Of a stretch of DNA of 64,000 nucleotides, positions 23,612 to 35,395 are shown in pieces. Every line of letters starts with the position of its first letter. Position 1 is the first letter of the stretch. The stretch comes from Pomphorhynchus laevis (lineage: Eukaryota > Acanthocephala > Palaeacanthocephala > Echinorhynchida > Pomphorhynchidae), in contig WNNJ02000901.1 of NCBI GenBank assembly GCA_012934845.2, positions 433,501-497,500 of the forward strand, read 5' to 3'. A model generated the notes under the pieces. It searched no databases and had not been told where the DNA came from. It saw only the letters and a program-made list of their open reading frames with translations. The position numbers and the translations under genes were made by a program.

Positions 23612-25003
23612 ATGAAAATAACAAACAATTATAAAAGGAAAGATAAAATTAATAAAGATATGTATACAGAACTTACTAAATTAACGCATAACTATATAAT
23701 AACAACTATTGATAAAGCTAGTAATAACTTTGTCTTCATATGCAAAAAGCTTTATTATGATATACTAATGAAAGAGGTTAATTCTAATGATTTAAATGTA
23801 AATCCAACATATGAACGTAGTGAGTTGAGTTTAGAAACAATTATTACAAGTCACTGTTCTATAATGGATAAAAAGGGTATAAAGGTTGAATTAGATAATA
23901 AAACTATACCTATATTATATTGGAATCCAAAATTACATAAAAATCCAATAAAACCTAGGTTCATATGTAGTGCGTTTAAATGTACATTAAAACCACTTTC
24001 TGTCTATATGAAAAAATACTTAAAGTAATTAAAGCACACTTTGAAAAATATTGCAAGGTAATCGAAATTAATACTGGTATAAAACACTATTTCAGTATTA
24101 ATTCTACAAAAGAATTTTTAGAACAGACAAAAGGAATAAATTTTCAAAATATAAATACATACGATTTTAGTACGCTTTATACAAATCTAGATTTAGTAGA
24201 TATTAAAGAAGCGTTAGTAAAATTAATTAACCTTATATTCGGAAAAAGATATACATATATATGTTATAATAATTATAACGCCTTTCTAACAAAAATTAAA
24301 CCATAAATATAAATATATGGATAAAATTGAATCAATAGAATCCTTAAATATTTTGATAAATCAAAATTATTTAAAAGTAGGGACATCTATATTTAGACAA
24401 GTAAAAGGTGTTCCAATGGGTGTTAATAGTAGCCCAATTATAGCTGACTTGTTTTTAAGCTTTATAGAATATGAATTTGTTCATAAGTGTGTAAAAACTA
24501 AATCTAAACAATATAAATATATGAAATATATGTTTCGATACATTGATGATATATGTGTATTTAATTCTAATAATTTTTATTCAATTAGTGAGCACATTTA
24601 TCCAGAAAGCCTTATTCTTAACAAAACCAATATTAATGATAAAGAAGGTGTATATCTAGATATGAACATTAAATTAACATTAACTAAAACTACTATTAAT
24701 TTATATCGTAAAGATGACATATTTAAATTTACAAGAAACATATTTTTGCATGAGCATTCATGCATACCATATAATATAAAATATAATACATCAAATAATG
24801 AAATTTTAAGAATTGCAACAATATGTAATGATATTGGCTTTCTTCAAAATCATTTAAATAACTTAATAGATACATATTTTAAACTAGGTTACTATAAAAA
24901 TAACATCAAGCAGAAAATAATAAAATATATAAATCAACACAATAATATAAAGAATAAATTTAAACTCTTAAGTGACAAATTTTTATGGATGGATAATAAA
25001 TAA
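23612..25003 (+). pseudogene. Naiad-like RT region
   Basis: Motifs in order: TTIDKASNNFVFICKKLYY, ILYWNPKLHKNPIKPRFICS, TYDFSTLYTNL (motif A), VKGVPMGVNSSPIIADLFL, MFRYIDDICVF (YIDD box) and GVYLDMNIKLT. The C-terminus (LLSDKFLWMDNK) lacks any GIY-YIG after it, consistent with the permuted order. Part of the broken element 22530-25345. Confidence 0.8.
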
Positions 25004-25359
25004 TATAGTTTGTATTAGAATAAGATACTAGATAGTTATTTCAGAGGAAATACATTATTAGTATGTATTTGGCCCAGCTGCTATGTTGGGTAGAGGAGTT
25101 AGGGGCCGAAACCTGATAGCATAGCAGTTCCTCCTGATGACCTCTTATTCTTATTCTGATACAACGTCTGATATTTATTAGTCAATTCATAAAAATGACG
25201 TTTATTTTAAATTTCATTTTTTTAACTTGATTTAAATTATAGAAAATCTAAAAACAATTATTAATTTTATTATTTAATTATTAAATTTTGATTTAGCATT
25301 ATTATGTTTTGTTTATTTTATAATTATATTAAATAGGGTGACTCGGTTAGCTGATTTAA

Positions 25360-25690
25360 TCTTACAAAAATTAAACCATTAAGTAAATATAAATATATGG
25401 ATAAAATTGAATTAATAGAATCCTTAAATATTTTGATTAATCACAATTATTTAAAGGTAGGGACATCTATATTTATACAAGTAAAAGGAGTTCCTATGGG
25501 AGGTAATAGTAGCTTAATTATAACTGACTTAATTTTAAGCTTTATAGAATATGAATTTGTTCATCACTGTTTAAAAAATAAATCTAAATTATATAAAGAC
25601 ATGAAATATATGTTTCGATATATTGATGATATATGTGTTTAATCCTAATAATTTCTATCCAATAAGCAAACAAATTTATCCATGTAGCCT
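25360..25690 (+). mobile_element. Naiad-like PLE fragment, RT palm
   Basis: Starts right after the 3' end of the preceding copy. Carries VKGVPMGGNSS and FRYIDDICV. A tandem, truncated copy. Confidence 0.75.
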
Positions 25691-25716
25691 TTTTCCTAAT
25701 TAAAGTAATATATATG

Positions 25717-25720
25717 GTAA

Positions 25721-25786
<66 letters not shown>

Positions 25787-25790
25787 AACT
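25717..25790. repeat. (TA)n microsatellite
   Basis: More than 70 bases of alternating TA with a few interruptions at the edges. Confidence 0.95.
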
Positions 25791-25794
25791 AGAA

Positions 25795-26400
25795 TAAATA
25801 ATGTGCTTTGTATCAGAATAAGATACACCAGATAATCAAATTTTATCAGAGGAAATACGTCATTAGCATGTATTTGACCCTGCTGATATGTTGAGTCAAT
25901 TATAATGACCCAACATTATAATAGACCTTACATTATTATGTTGGGTCAATTACATCCCATTATTGACAGCGATTACTATAAAAATATCATCAAACAGAAA
26001 ATAGTAAAGAATGATATCCTTATTTCTAATAAAACCAATATTTATGATATATCTCAGTATATGAACATTAAATCAACATCAATTAAAACTACTTTAATTT
26101 ATATCGTAAAGATGGCATATTTAACCTTAACAATTTTTATTCAATTAGTGAAAAAATTTATCCAGGTAGCCTTATTCTTAATAAAACCAATATTGATGAT
26201 AAAGAAGGTATATATCTAGATATGGACATTAAATTAACATCAATTAAAACTACTTTTAATTTATATCGTAAAGATTGCATATTTAAATTTAACACAAGCA
26301 TATTTTGGCATGAGCATTCATGCATACCATATAATATGAAATATAAAATAATGAAATTTTAACAATTGCCATAATACGTAATAATGTTGGCTATATTCAA
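25795..26400 (+). mobile_element. Naiad-like PLE fragments, RT C-terminal part
   Basis: Repeats of the SLILNKTNI, GIYLDMDIKLT and EHSCIPYN blocks plus part of the 3' block. Several short pieces are joined. Broken. Confidence 0.65.
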
Positions 26401-26423
26401 AACTTTAACAATTTTCTTTTTCT

Positions 26424-26597
26424 CTTGATGATGGTGGCAGTTATTTTTGAAATATTGAATAATTCCTTCAATGCATTAAATAATGAAATTTTAAGAATTG
26501 CCATAATATATAATGATTTATCAGTGGAGAGAGTGAAATACAATATTTTATTTTAAATATTGAATTTTCGATATCCAACTGCTATCATCATCAGGAT
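26424..26597. repeat. Inverted pair of PLE-type terminal hairpins
   Basis: CTTGATGATGG with GAAATATTGAAT at 26424-26460 (plus), and its counterpart on the minus strand at 26557-26595, face each other. The same hairpin type is seen at 37294-37432, 45697-45730 and 47412-47446. Confidence 0.5.
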
Positions 26598-26729
26598 AAA
26601 ATTGTATATTTATATTTTAGTGCATAAAATATGCTTATTATATTTTTCTTTCTAAATCATTGTTTTCAACTGAAATCACTTGACCCTTTCAAAGTCTATT
26701 ATGCGATTGTTGTTTAAGGAGTGGTCTAT

Positions 26730-26910
26730 TGCAGCCCCATACTTTGTCAGCAAGTGCCCAAAATAAAAAATATGTTTAAACGAAAACCTAATTACAACAA
26801 AGATGGTGTTGTGTACAAAATACCATGTGAAGGTTGTAATAAGATTTACATAGGTCAATTAGAGCAAGGATTATCTAAGCGTATTAGCCAACATAAACAT
26901 TCAATTTGAC
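26730..26910 (+). pseudogene. PLE GIY-YIG fragment, third family
   Basis: Reads NKDGVVYKIPCEGCNKIYIG, then LSKRISQHKHSI: the GIY-YIG signature and the following helix of a canonical PLE, different from both families above. It ends abruptly and no RT lies next to it. Old remnant. Confidence 0.7.
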
Positions 26911-26939
26911 GGTTTTATAAATACTTAAACAGTAAAATA

Positions 26940-27260
26940 TTCATTTTGACAGTTGGGTTAAGGAATGGTGACTGAAACCTAATAGCATAGCAGTTCCTCC
27001 TGATGACATCTAATCTGTATTATGATACATCGTCTGTTATTAACAGTAAATTCATAAGAATTAACTTTTATTTTAAATTTCAATTTTAAATTTTATCCAT
27101 AAAATAATAAAATTTTATCTATAAAATAATTATTTCTAATTAATTATTTAATTATTTAATTATAAATTAAAAATTTATATACTTGAAAATTATATTAAAT
27201 TTAATTTACGTAGACTTAGTTACCTAATACAATTCTTCAGAATTTGAAAGCTTCAAGGCA
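26940..27260 (+). repeat. Naiad-like PLE 3' end
   Basis: CATAGCAGTTCCTCCTGATGA block near 26983, followed by the usual AT-rich tail and the terminal ACGTAGACTTAGTTA motif near 27206. Confidence 0.65.
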
Positions 27261-28373
27261 ATGAGTTTCTGAAACCGCATTTCCCGAGATGCATTTAAAG
27301 CATTATTTTCTTATATTTAACCCTGATGTGATTATGAGATCATAAAATCTACGTATCCTCAGCTGATCTAATCTGTCTTTCGGTAAATGTTCTAACACTA
27401 AAGAATTTTTATTTACTTTCTGAATAAAATTCAGAAAGTTCTAATGCAGTTCTAAAATTAAAAGTTTTAGAACTGCATTTATAAAAATACATGTTATCTT
27501 TTACATAATTCATTTTTTAAAGCAACGTTTCAATAATTTAAAATACTATCTAAAATATCGATGTTTACAAATAGTAGAATAGCATGTATACAATCTAAAT
27601 ACATGCAATATCAATTAAGTTTATAACTTATGGACCGATTAAGTCCATATGTATTCTTTAAACAGTTACTTTTGATAAAAAATAGATTTTTATTAATATT
27701 AAAATATTATATTTTAGTTGCTCCTCGTGACCTATAAGCTTTATTCTGATACATCGTATATTATCTATCAATCTCGCTTTATAAAAATAATTAACAAAAA
27801 TTCTTTTTAAGATTTAGATATTTATATATACTTATATATTATTAAGATATGTATATATTTATATATTATATATATTTATATATAAATATTTATATCGAGT
27901 TAGCATTTTGGAATTTCTATGATAATTACATTTAAAACAATAGAATGTAAATGGTTTTCACGCTCAAGATTTTTATGTGAAATTATCGTTATGAAAACAT
28001 TTATACTTCAATATAAATGTTTTAGATACTTAATTTAAATAATTAAATAATTAATGTATCATTTATATTATTATAAAATACTTAATAAAATATTTATATT
28101 TACATAGTATTTTTATTATATTTAGATGAGTAAAATCTTTCAAATAATAAATTAAAATTCTTGTTCATTTCTCGGAGAAATATCCAAAAATCATCAAATT
28201 TCAAAAAAAAACTCAATTGTGTTTTCTAAACAAGAATCAAGAAAACCTTTTTATATAAAAATATCTAGAAAGATACAAAACCATTTACAATATGACGAAT
28301 CTTATAACGAAAATGAAATCGGTATTTTTCTTAATTAGCTAGGTTGCGATAACGCATCTAGTCAATATGCTTA
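27261..28373. other. AT-rich gap
   Basis: No gene. Two short perfect snap-backs: 27415-27439 (11-bp arms) and 27443-27479 (15-bp arms). A TTTATT at about 28111 could be the poly(A) signal (AATAAA on minus) of the gene to its right. Confidence 0.4.
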
Positions 28374-31300
28374 TCAAAACTGCAGATAGCTTATAGCTGG
28401 TAACCTCTCTTTTGACTTGTCTGTCGTTGGAGCTTGTATTTCCAGTCTAGCTAACATAACTCTAACGTCACGAATCTGCTCACATGGATTGCGTCTTTTA
28501 AACTTATTAATTAGGTATTTTACTTTGGCTTTTGAAAGAGCTTTCGATTTACAAGCCACGAAACAAGATTTGTCGTGTGGAGAAGACAACGTATCTTCTT
28601 TTATCGCTTTTGTGTTTGGATCCTTGACAATTCGCCCTAAGTCAGGAGGCTTAGTCGTGCTTCTATCCAATCCTTTTTTAGCTTGAGCAATATTTTCTAC
28701 CGATTTAGCTTGCTGCGAGTCAACCGTTTTTTCCAAGAGTCGCACATCTGATGTACTTTTTTGTTCTGTCTGTTGAATTGTTTTTGATGCCGTAATTGAC
28801 GAGTTCCTTAATCGTTCATTTCCTTGAGATTTTGTTAGTTTAGCTGAACTTGAGCTCTGCTGGTTGCTCCTTCGGTCAGCAACCCTGAAGCTATTTGGTC
28901 CAGATTTATTGTCTAAAGAATTCTGTCTCGCTGCCAACGCTTTGCCACCTGTATGCTGCGCTTCTTCAATAGTGACTTGTTTTATCGACGACAATTCGCT
29001 TAATACACGATGATATTCGGCACTCGAATGTCGCAGTTGTTGTATCGCTTTTGAATTACTTTTCGTTATTTTGCTGGTTTTTTTAGAGCTCCTTGTATTA
29101 ACAAGCGAATGCGTTGTAATCGGATTCGGCCCTTTCAAGTGCTTATTACTATTCTTGTCAACGCATTTTTCCTCAAATTCTTTATCTAGTGCAGAATTGT
29201 GCGGCTTATCTTCGAGTTTAAATTTATTCTTTGCATTTCTCTTCGAACTTCGTGATTGTAATTTATTACTCGGCAGAGTATACTTTGAGAGATTATGCTG
29301 CTTTAATGGTACGTTACAGTGTTTACTCGGTTCAGTGACAGAACTTCTAGTCTGCAGTTTCGTCGTAGATAAATCATTTTCATTGAAATTGGATGAGCCA
29401 TCTTTTACTAAGATGGCTTTAGTGGATTTATGAACCACTGGTTCTATATTTGTAACAACAAAGTCCACATTATCATTGCTCGTTTTTAACAAACACTGTT
29501 GTGTTGCTTTATCTTGAAAAATACTAGGGCATTGTCGATAGCCTGCATCCTGCGATGCGGCTGCTTCATCTTCAATTGTAATACTTGCTTCCATGTCGGC
29601 ATTACTTTTTTGCGAATGTACCTTCTCAAATTGATTGGAAGCTAGATCATCAGTTGGATGTACAAATGATGTTGAACATTCAGACAACTTCACTAAAGTA
29701 TCTTCTTTTTGTGATGAATGATCGTCTCTGGTTTCGTTATTCGGTGATTTTTGATTATTCGGGAGTAATCCTTCGTCAACACTCGTCAGTGTTTTTTCAA
29801 TTAATTTACTTTTAGATTTACGACGATTTTGTTTAGATTTCAGAGGTAATTCATTGCTTAAATTTTGGTTACTTACGTTTTTAGGCATCTTCCTACTTAA
29901 AATACTTGATTTTTCATTCACGCTTTTAATCTGATCGTTTCCGTCCACCACATTTTCCTCTTTATTTAAAACAATCTGCGATCTTTTTTGTAATATGTCA
30001 TCAATAGGTTCAATACCTTCTTTAGTTGAATCAGCAGCTGGCATTAGTTCATTGAATATATTGTCTTTATCGTCAAAATCCACGTCATTTGCAGTGCTTA
30101 ATGTGTTCTCTTGTTCATCAACAGCAGTTGAATTTTGCTCGTTACTGAGCTTCGCCATCGATTCAACGCTAAGATAATCGCTGATTCCTCGCTGTGGTGA
30201 AATCATATTCGCTATTATCCCGTCTATAATTTCACGTACTTGAGTAAGTTCAGAAATAGTAGCAGACGCATCGTTAAACCGTCTGCTATCGTGCTTTCTG
30301 TGGTGTGAAGTCATCATCATTGCAGCGTATAGACCATATCTATTCTTTGTTACATTATCATGATCCTGCACTTCTGAATGAACTGACTTATCCAATGTGT
30401 CATTATCTGCTTGCTTTCGTAGTACAGACTCTCGACGCCTTGAAGTTGTAATGTAAACTTTGCGATACGGATCGCTTAGAACAGCATTTCTTTTACCGCC
30501 GCTGTCAATTATCCCATTATTGTCACATGTCATAGTCTTAGGTTTCTTTAGCCTCTTATAAGGTACACCTAACTCATCGTTCTGCTTTGAAAGACGGCGC
30601 TTCCGGCTCAGTGATTTCTTAGAGGAATTGATGCTAGACTTTCCTTTCACTCGCTTATTCTTCGTTTCCTTTATTATTTCCTTGCTTACAACAGATTTTT
30701 TTCCATATTTTTTATCTTCAGCCTTAATACTGCGTTCTTTCCTTTGTTTTATTAAGCTACTTTTCCGACAAGGTGAAGAGGGGAAATTATCACAACTCGA
30801 CGGTCCTGCAGCTGTTGAACAAATGTTTTCGTTGTTACTTCGAAGGTCTTCGGTTTGTCGATTAAAATCGTTTTCTTCGCTTTTTGCTGTCACGCAGTCA
30901 ACAACAGCCATATCATTGTCTATGCAGGTAGTTACTGGCTCGTTTGACATGCCTTTTAATGGAACAATGCTATCATTGCTGGATTCAATATTAAGTTGTT
31001 TAAAGTAATGATCAACAACGTCGTCTAATGTATTTCCATTTGCAAACAGATCGGTAGCGACGGTAGATTCCGACGTAACAGTAGAATCGTTAAACAACAA
31101 AGAGCAGGGATCTATAAGTGGTCGATTTTCTTTGAGAGATGTCACCCTACTACTGGTAGACAATTTCCGCTTTCTACGTCGGCACGCATTACTCTTGGTT
31201 ATTTTCTCAGCCAGTTTCTCAACTGTTAAAGGCTTTGACTTGGTTGGTTGTTTGTATTGTTTACTCTTTTCCAACATTTTCAGAACTGGCTCGTTCTTAA

Positions 31301-31594
31301 GTATTCGTCCAGTTGGTCCAACTATTGGATTAGATGTTGGCGGAAGTTGATCATTATACAGAAATTCTTCATCTACTACCTCATCGTAAGTATTGCCTTT
31401 AAGTGTACTATTTGAATCCGTGTTTTTCCCCAGGTTGGCTGTGCGTCTTCTATTCATTCGAAAGTAGCTTTCATAAGGATTATAAGAAGTTGTTTCTGTT
31501 TCAAGACAAAGATTCTGTGGATTTTCGGAAAATGCAACGTAACTCGTTGGAGTAGGGTTCATTGTACAATGAAAGTCAAGATCATCTTTATTTG
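28374..31594 (-). CDS. Long disordered basic protein, main exon
   Basis: The ATG at 31562 opens 1062 codons without interruption, and the frame stays open upstream to an acceptor-like TTTATTTAG ending at 31595. Starting at 31594, this exon is phase 1 and joins the exon at 33252-33339 in frame, giving about 1102 residues. The protein is rich in Ser, Lys, Asn and Asp with many basic clusters (CRRRKRK, RKRRLSK, KFKRR) and no recognisable enzyme domain. It looks like a nuclear scaffold or chromatin-type disordered protein. More structured patches are NPYESYFRMNRRRTANLG near the start, VREIIDGIIANMISPQRG in the middle, and a C-terminal Lys-rich segment ending AISYLQF. I do not recognise the family. 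Codon use is unlike the surrounding transposons and there are no breaks, so it is a host gene. Confidence 0.8.
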
Positions 31595-33251
31595 CTAAAT
31601 AAATTATTAGATGAAGTAAACAATATTCTAACAGTTATTAATTTAATTATTAAATTTTCTTTAAAATATTAATTATATTTCATTGTTTCATTTTTATTGA
31701 ATTTAAATAAATTTAAATTATCGCTTATTTAAACAAGTTAAATTAACGCTAGTTTTCAGGTGAAAATTAATGTAGAGTAGCGGTAGCTAATTAGTCACCG
31801 TTCTGATCAATGATTAAAACTAAGTTAAATTGAATTGATCAAAACTAACAATCCATTTGTTGACAATATTTTTAAAATCTAAAGAATGCCATTAATATTA
31901 AATATTACGTAATAATCAGATATTTGCAGACAATTAGGGCAGAGAGTTGATTATCCACTTGATATAAAGTGGTTCAATTGATATTTTTGAATATTTTACG
32001 ATATGTTATACAAATAATTGCTTCATATATTTCAGGATTGCAGTCTTTAACACTAAGGCATTTTCATCCTCCAAAAAATCGGCAACATATTGATCGCTTA
32101 AGCACTCGAGTATACAAGCGACATTGCCTCGCTGAATCGCTGTCTTAAGAAAGACGTTGATCGAATTTCACCTGTGGTCCCGGACATCATCTTCCCGATC
32201 TCTTCAATAAAATACGATTATAACATGATGCGATTACAACGATTATAACATGATCCAATTAAATATTCAATATTATATGCGATTATAATCGTAAAATATT
32301 TAAAAATATAAGTTAAACCACTTTATAGCAATTGGATAATCAACTCTCTACCGTAATGGTCTGCACATATATTTAAGTGATTATATCTTCGATATTTTCC
32401 ATATTAATGGAATAGAATGGAGCCCAGGATCCTTTATGTGTGATTTCTAATCTATTTATTTAAGCTTTCACCATAATTGAATTCTTTAAAAATGTGATAA
32501 AACACAATAGCTGATGTGAACAAATAAGTAAGTCAGTTGCACACGCATAGACGATAGCAAAATCAAGAATAAGACGGCATAAATACAATGATTAACCATT
32601 GCATAAAACTCAGTTAAAAAACAAATGTTATTTGACTAGATTTTTTAAAAAATTATCAATAAAAATTGTAGTCAATCAATTAAATTTAAACGTTGATGTG
32701 ACAGATGGCAATCGTAGTTGTTGCATTGTCTATCTGTATTAAATAATATTCAATAACCACATTGGCAAAGACTCATTCATTTCAAAAGCGGTGATGCTAA
32801 CTGATCAACACTGTTTATATTTCTATTGATTTTATATTTTTTTATTAACTTTGCTCCAAAAATACCATAAAGTATTTTGTCCATTATAGTGTCATAGAAT
32901 AATAGAATTTATATTAATTTATATTAAACTCCTCAAGCTCAATAGTTTTGGGACAAATTACTAGTTACAGTAGCTATGTCATCTAGTAAATCGATATAAT
33001 GTATTTAATGTATTTTAATACAAATATTAAATTTAGTTGTCTTATAGCATAGCAAATACGCACTTAAATACGAATGTATTTGTTTGTTGGAATTAAGTCA
33101 TTACTTAATTTATCCTCTGTAAATTTAAATCCGCATTTTAAATAAACAGCTTTATAATGAATAATACAAAAATTCAAATTATTTACGAATAAAGTTTATT
33201 TTGTCAATATTTCACAAGAAATACGGATCCTTTTAGAATTTGAAATTTTAC
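31595..33251 (-). other. Predicted intron
   Basis: 1657 bp between the two exons above. It holds the MITE-like element at 31919-32373 and otherwise only AT-rich sequence. Confidence 0.5.
31919..32373. mobile_element. MITE-like element with about 85-bp terminal inverted repeats
   Basis: The left end (near AGAGAGTTGATTATCCA, 31941 on) matches the reverse complement of the right end (TGGATAATCAACTCTCT, 32331 on), and the match runs on inward past AAAGTGGTT to the TTTTACGAT/ATCGTAAAA block. No coding capacity. A non-autonomous DNA transposon is the simplest reading. Target-site duplication not resolved. Confidence 0.65.
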
Positions 33252-33339
33252 CTTTCAAAATGTAGTATCTCGAAAGTTCATTACACGTCCATCGTATCCA
33301 TTTCGAGAACAGCTTGTCAGATTCTTCATCTGCAATCAT
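33252..33339 (-). CDS. Upstream coding exon of the disordered basic protein gene
   Basis: 88-nt exon on the minus strand bounded by a TTTTTCAG acceptor (plus-strand 33340 onwards) and an AAAG|GTAAAA donor (plus-strand 33250-33251). It reads MIADEESDKLFSKWIR, then WTCNELSRYYILK. It ends in phase 1, and the next exon starts with two bases that complete GCA (Ala), so the frame carries on as ANKDDLDFHCT into the large exon. The ATG directly follows the acceptor, so there may be a non-coding first exon further right. The acidic/aromatic segment looks folded, unlike the rest. The evidence is splice signals plus phase; no transcript has been seen. Confidence 0.55.
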
Positions 33340-34555
33340 CTGAAAAATGATTTCCTTAACAAGCAATAGGAAATTACTTGACATCAAATTTAATATTCGG
33401 TAATACTCGAAAGAACATAATATAATAATTTATTTTTTATATATGCATTTATATTTATTTATTGGTTTTTATATTTTACATATACAATCGATATCATATA
33501 AATACATTTTTTCTAAATTATACAATTCAAAGATTACCCGCTAATTCGCCACTGTATAAAATATAAAAAAAACTCAAAAATTCTAGTAAATTTAAATATT
33601 TTTCATAAATATTTCGTCACAAATGACGATCTCTCGCGGCACATACTTTGGAAAACATTGATTTAAATAGCATTACTTAAATTGAAAGCATATAAAAAAC
33701 ATAAACATGTATATTTTACATAATACTATCGAAAATAATATTTTGCTACGATTAATGTGTAATTAGTATGAATAAGCAATAGTAAGAGACTTAGTAAACT
33801 ATCGCGAATTCTTCCAGACCAGTACTAATTGTAGTATTCTGATCAAATGTGCGATGAATGATCACAAAGTAACGATCACAAGCGATCTGTATTTGTAATG
33901 GACTGGGTGATTAATTATTACTCAAGACGAAAAACTAAATAAAAAATATTTAATTTCTTGTTTTGCTTAATAATGGTACCTTGAACGTTTAAAAACATTT
34001 TTTTAAAATTCAATACACTATTTGAATTTTTACATTTTAACTGCTATACGACAAAGTCGATATTATCAGTGACAAGGATAAAAAATAACTGGTAATCGCT
34101 TGCCATTTAAAATCAGCGTAAAACATAAAAATTTTATTCCATATTGTTCTTAAATTCAAAATTTCAAGATGAAGAATCCAACAATATTGGATTTATTAGC
34201 TGTAACACTGAACGTAAAACCTTAATAACAGAAAGAGAGATTTAGACGTGAGTGGGCATATTTTTAATAAACGGCAGTGCATCATTGAATGAGTTTTGAG
34301 GATTATATTAATCATAACTGATAATTATGACATTTTAATTATCATTTTATTATCGTAATATCATCATTAATCAATTTTGATTGTAATCTCTATCTTAAAA
34401 CGTAAAATATTTTGGAATCTGATATTTCTAAAATACGAAATATTCCAGAAATTAATCAATTTTTAAAGACAAAACATTGTGCTGATGGGCTTTATTTATC
34501 CGTATCACAGGATTACAATTATTGATACATTATCGATAGAAATACTAATCGGTCG
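33340..34555. other. AT-rich gap upstream of the host gene
   Basis: Nothing recognised. It may hold the promoter and first exon of the minus-strand gene. No convincing TATA box could be chosen. Confidence 0.4.
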
Positions 34556-34559
34556 GAGT

Positions 34560-34900
34560 TATTATTTTAACAACGATGACCGAAACCTGGTGACATAACA
34601 GTTCCTCCTGATGACCGATAATCCTTATTCTGACCCATCTTATGTTATTTAATAGTCAATTCTTAAAAGTTGACTTTCATTTTAAATTTCAATTTTAAAT
34701 TTTAACTTGATATAAGTTATAAAATTTTGTTGAAAACTTATTTAAATTATTATTATCCTTATTCGTCTATTATTTAGTAGTCAATTCATAATACTTGACT
34801 TTTATTTTAAATTTCAATTTTTTATTTTATAACTATTTATTATTTATCTTTTAATTTATATATAGTATAAAATACGTAGACTCAGTTATCTGATCTGATT
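34560..34900 (+). repeat. Naiad-like PLE 3' end
   Basis: GAAACCTGG, ACATAACAG and TTCCTCCTGATGA blocks near 34580-34612, an AT-rich tail with an internal duplication, and the terminal ACGTAGACTCAGTTA motif at 34874. Confidence 0.65.
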
Positions 34901-35395
34901 TTCTCAAACTGTGCCCGTCGCTCCCTTTTATTACAGCTCATCTTCTCGGAAATAATCTCCAACAGTAGAACTTTAATCTTCAATTAATAATTTTAATTAA
35001 CTAATTCTTTCCAACAGTAGAACCAAAAATATTTGTTCTACTGAACAAATATTATTTGTTTAGTGGAACAAAATTTCAAATTTAATTTGAATTTTAAAAT
35101 ATTTAATATTAAATATGTATTTAATATTAAATACGTAGACTCAGCTGATCTGATTTTCTCAAACTGTGCCCGTCGCTCCCTTTTATTACAGCTCATCTTC
35201 TCTGAAATAATCTCCAACAGTAGAACTTTAATCTTCAATTAATAATTTTAATTAACTAATTCTTTCCAACAGTAGAACCAAAAATATTTGTTCTACTGAA
35301 CAAATATTATTTGTTTAGTGGAACAAAATTTTAAATTTAATTTGAATTTTAAAATATTTAATATTAAATATGTATTTAATATTAAATACGTAGAC
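34874..35395. repeat. Tandem duplication of about 257 bp
   Basis: Two near-identical units starting at ACGTAGACTCAG (34874 and 35133) with a third copy of the motif at 35388; spacings 259 and 255. Each unit contains a GTGCCCGTCGCTCCC block and a foldback AATATTTGTTC/GAACAAATATT. Confidence 0.9.

Larger units (their letters stand above)
22530..25345 (+). mobile_element. Naiad-like PLE with GIY-YIG before RT (best copy)
   Basis: GIY-YIG at 22618-23231 (GVVYLIQCTCGLQYIGKH, then FWIKTLNSMYPLGLND) precedes the RT at 23612-25003 (YWNPKLHKNPIKPRF, YDFSTLYTNL, VKGVPMG, YIDD). This is the reverse of canonical Penelope. Established knowledge: PLEs of the Naiad clade carry an N-terminal GIY-YIG with a Cys-x-Cys-type feature, and NCNC and CTC are seen here. 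The 3' end holds the stem-loop block (25078-25140) and closes with a GACTCGGTTAGCTGAT motif near 25340. Broken, with a handful of breaks; the youngest-looking copy of its family here. Confidence 0.7.

Noticed and set aside
25101-25150. Hammerhead ribozyme in the Naiad-like 3' block (GAAAC and CTGATGA both present)
   Set aside because: GAAA comes before CTGATGA. In the permuted reading stem II cannot form next to either core strand, and no proper stem III or cleavage triplet fits. The 8-bp CTGCTATG/CATAGCAG stem is better supported.
25717-25790. CRISPR-like or other array in the TA-rich region
   Set aside because: It is a plain (TA)n microsatellite. The window is eukaryotic and no spaced direct repeats are present.
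29071-31350. Plus-strand ORFs across 28.4-31.4 kb (some hydrophobic)
   Set aside because: They are antisense shadows of the large minus-strand exon.
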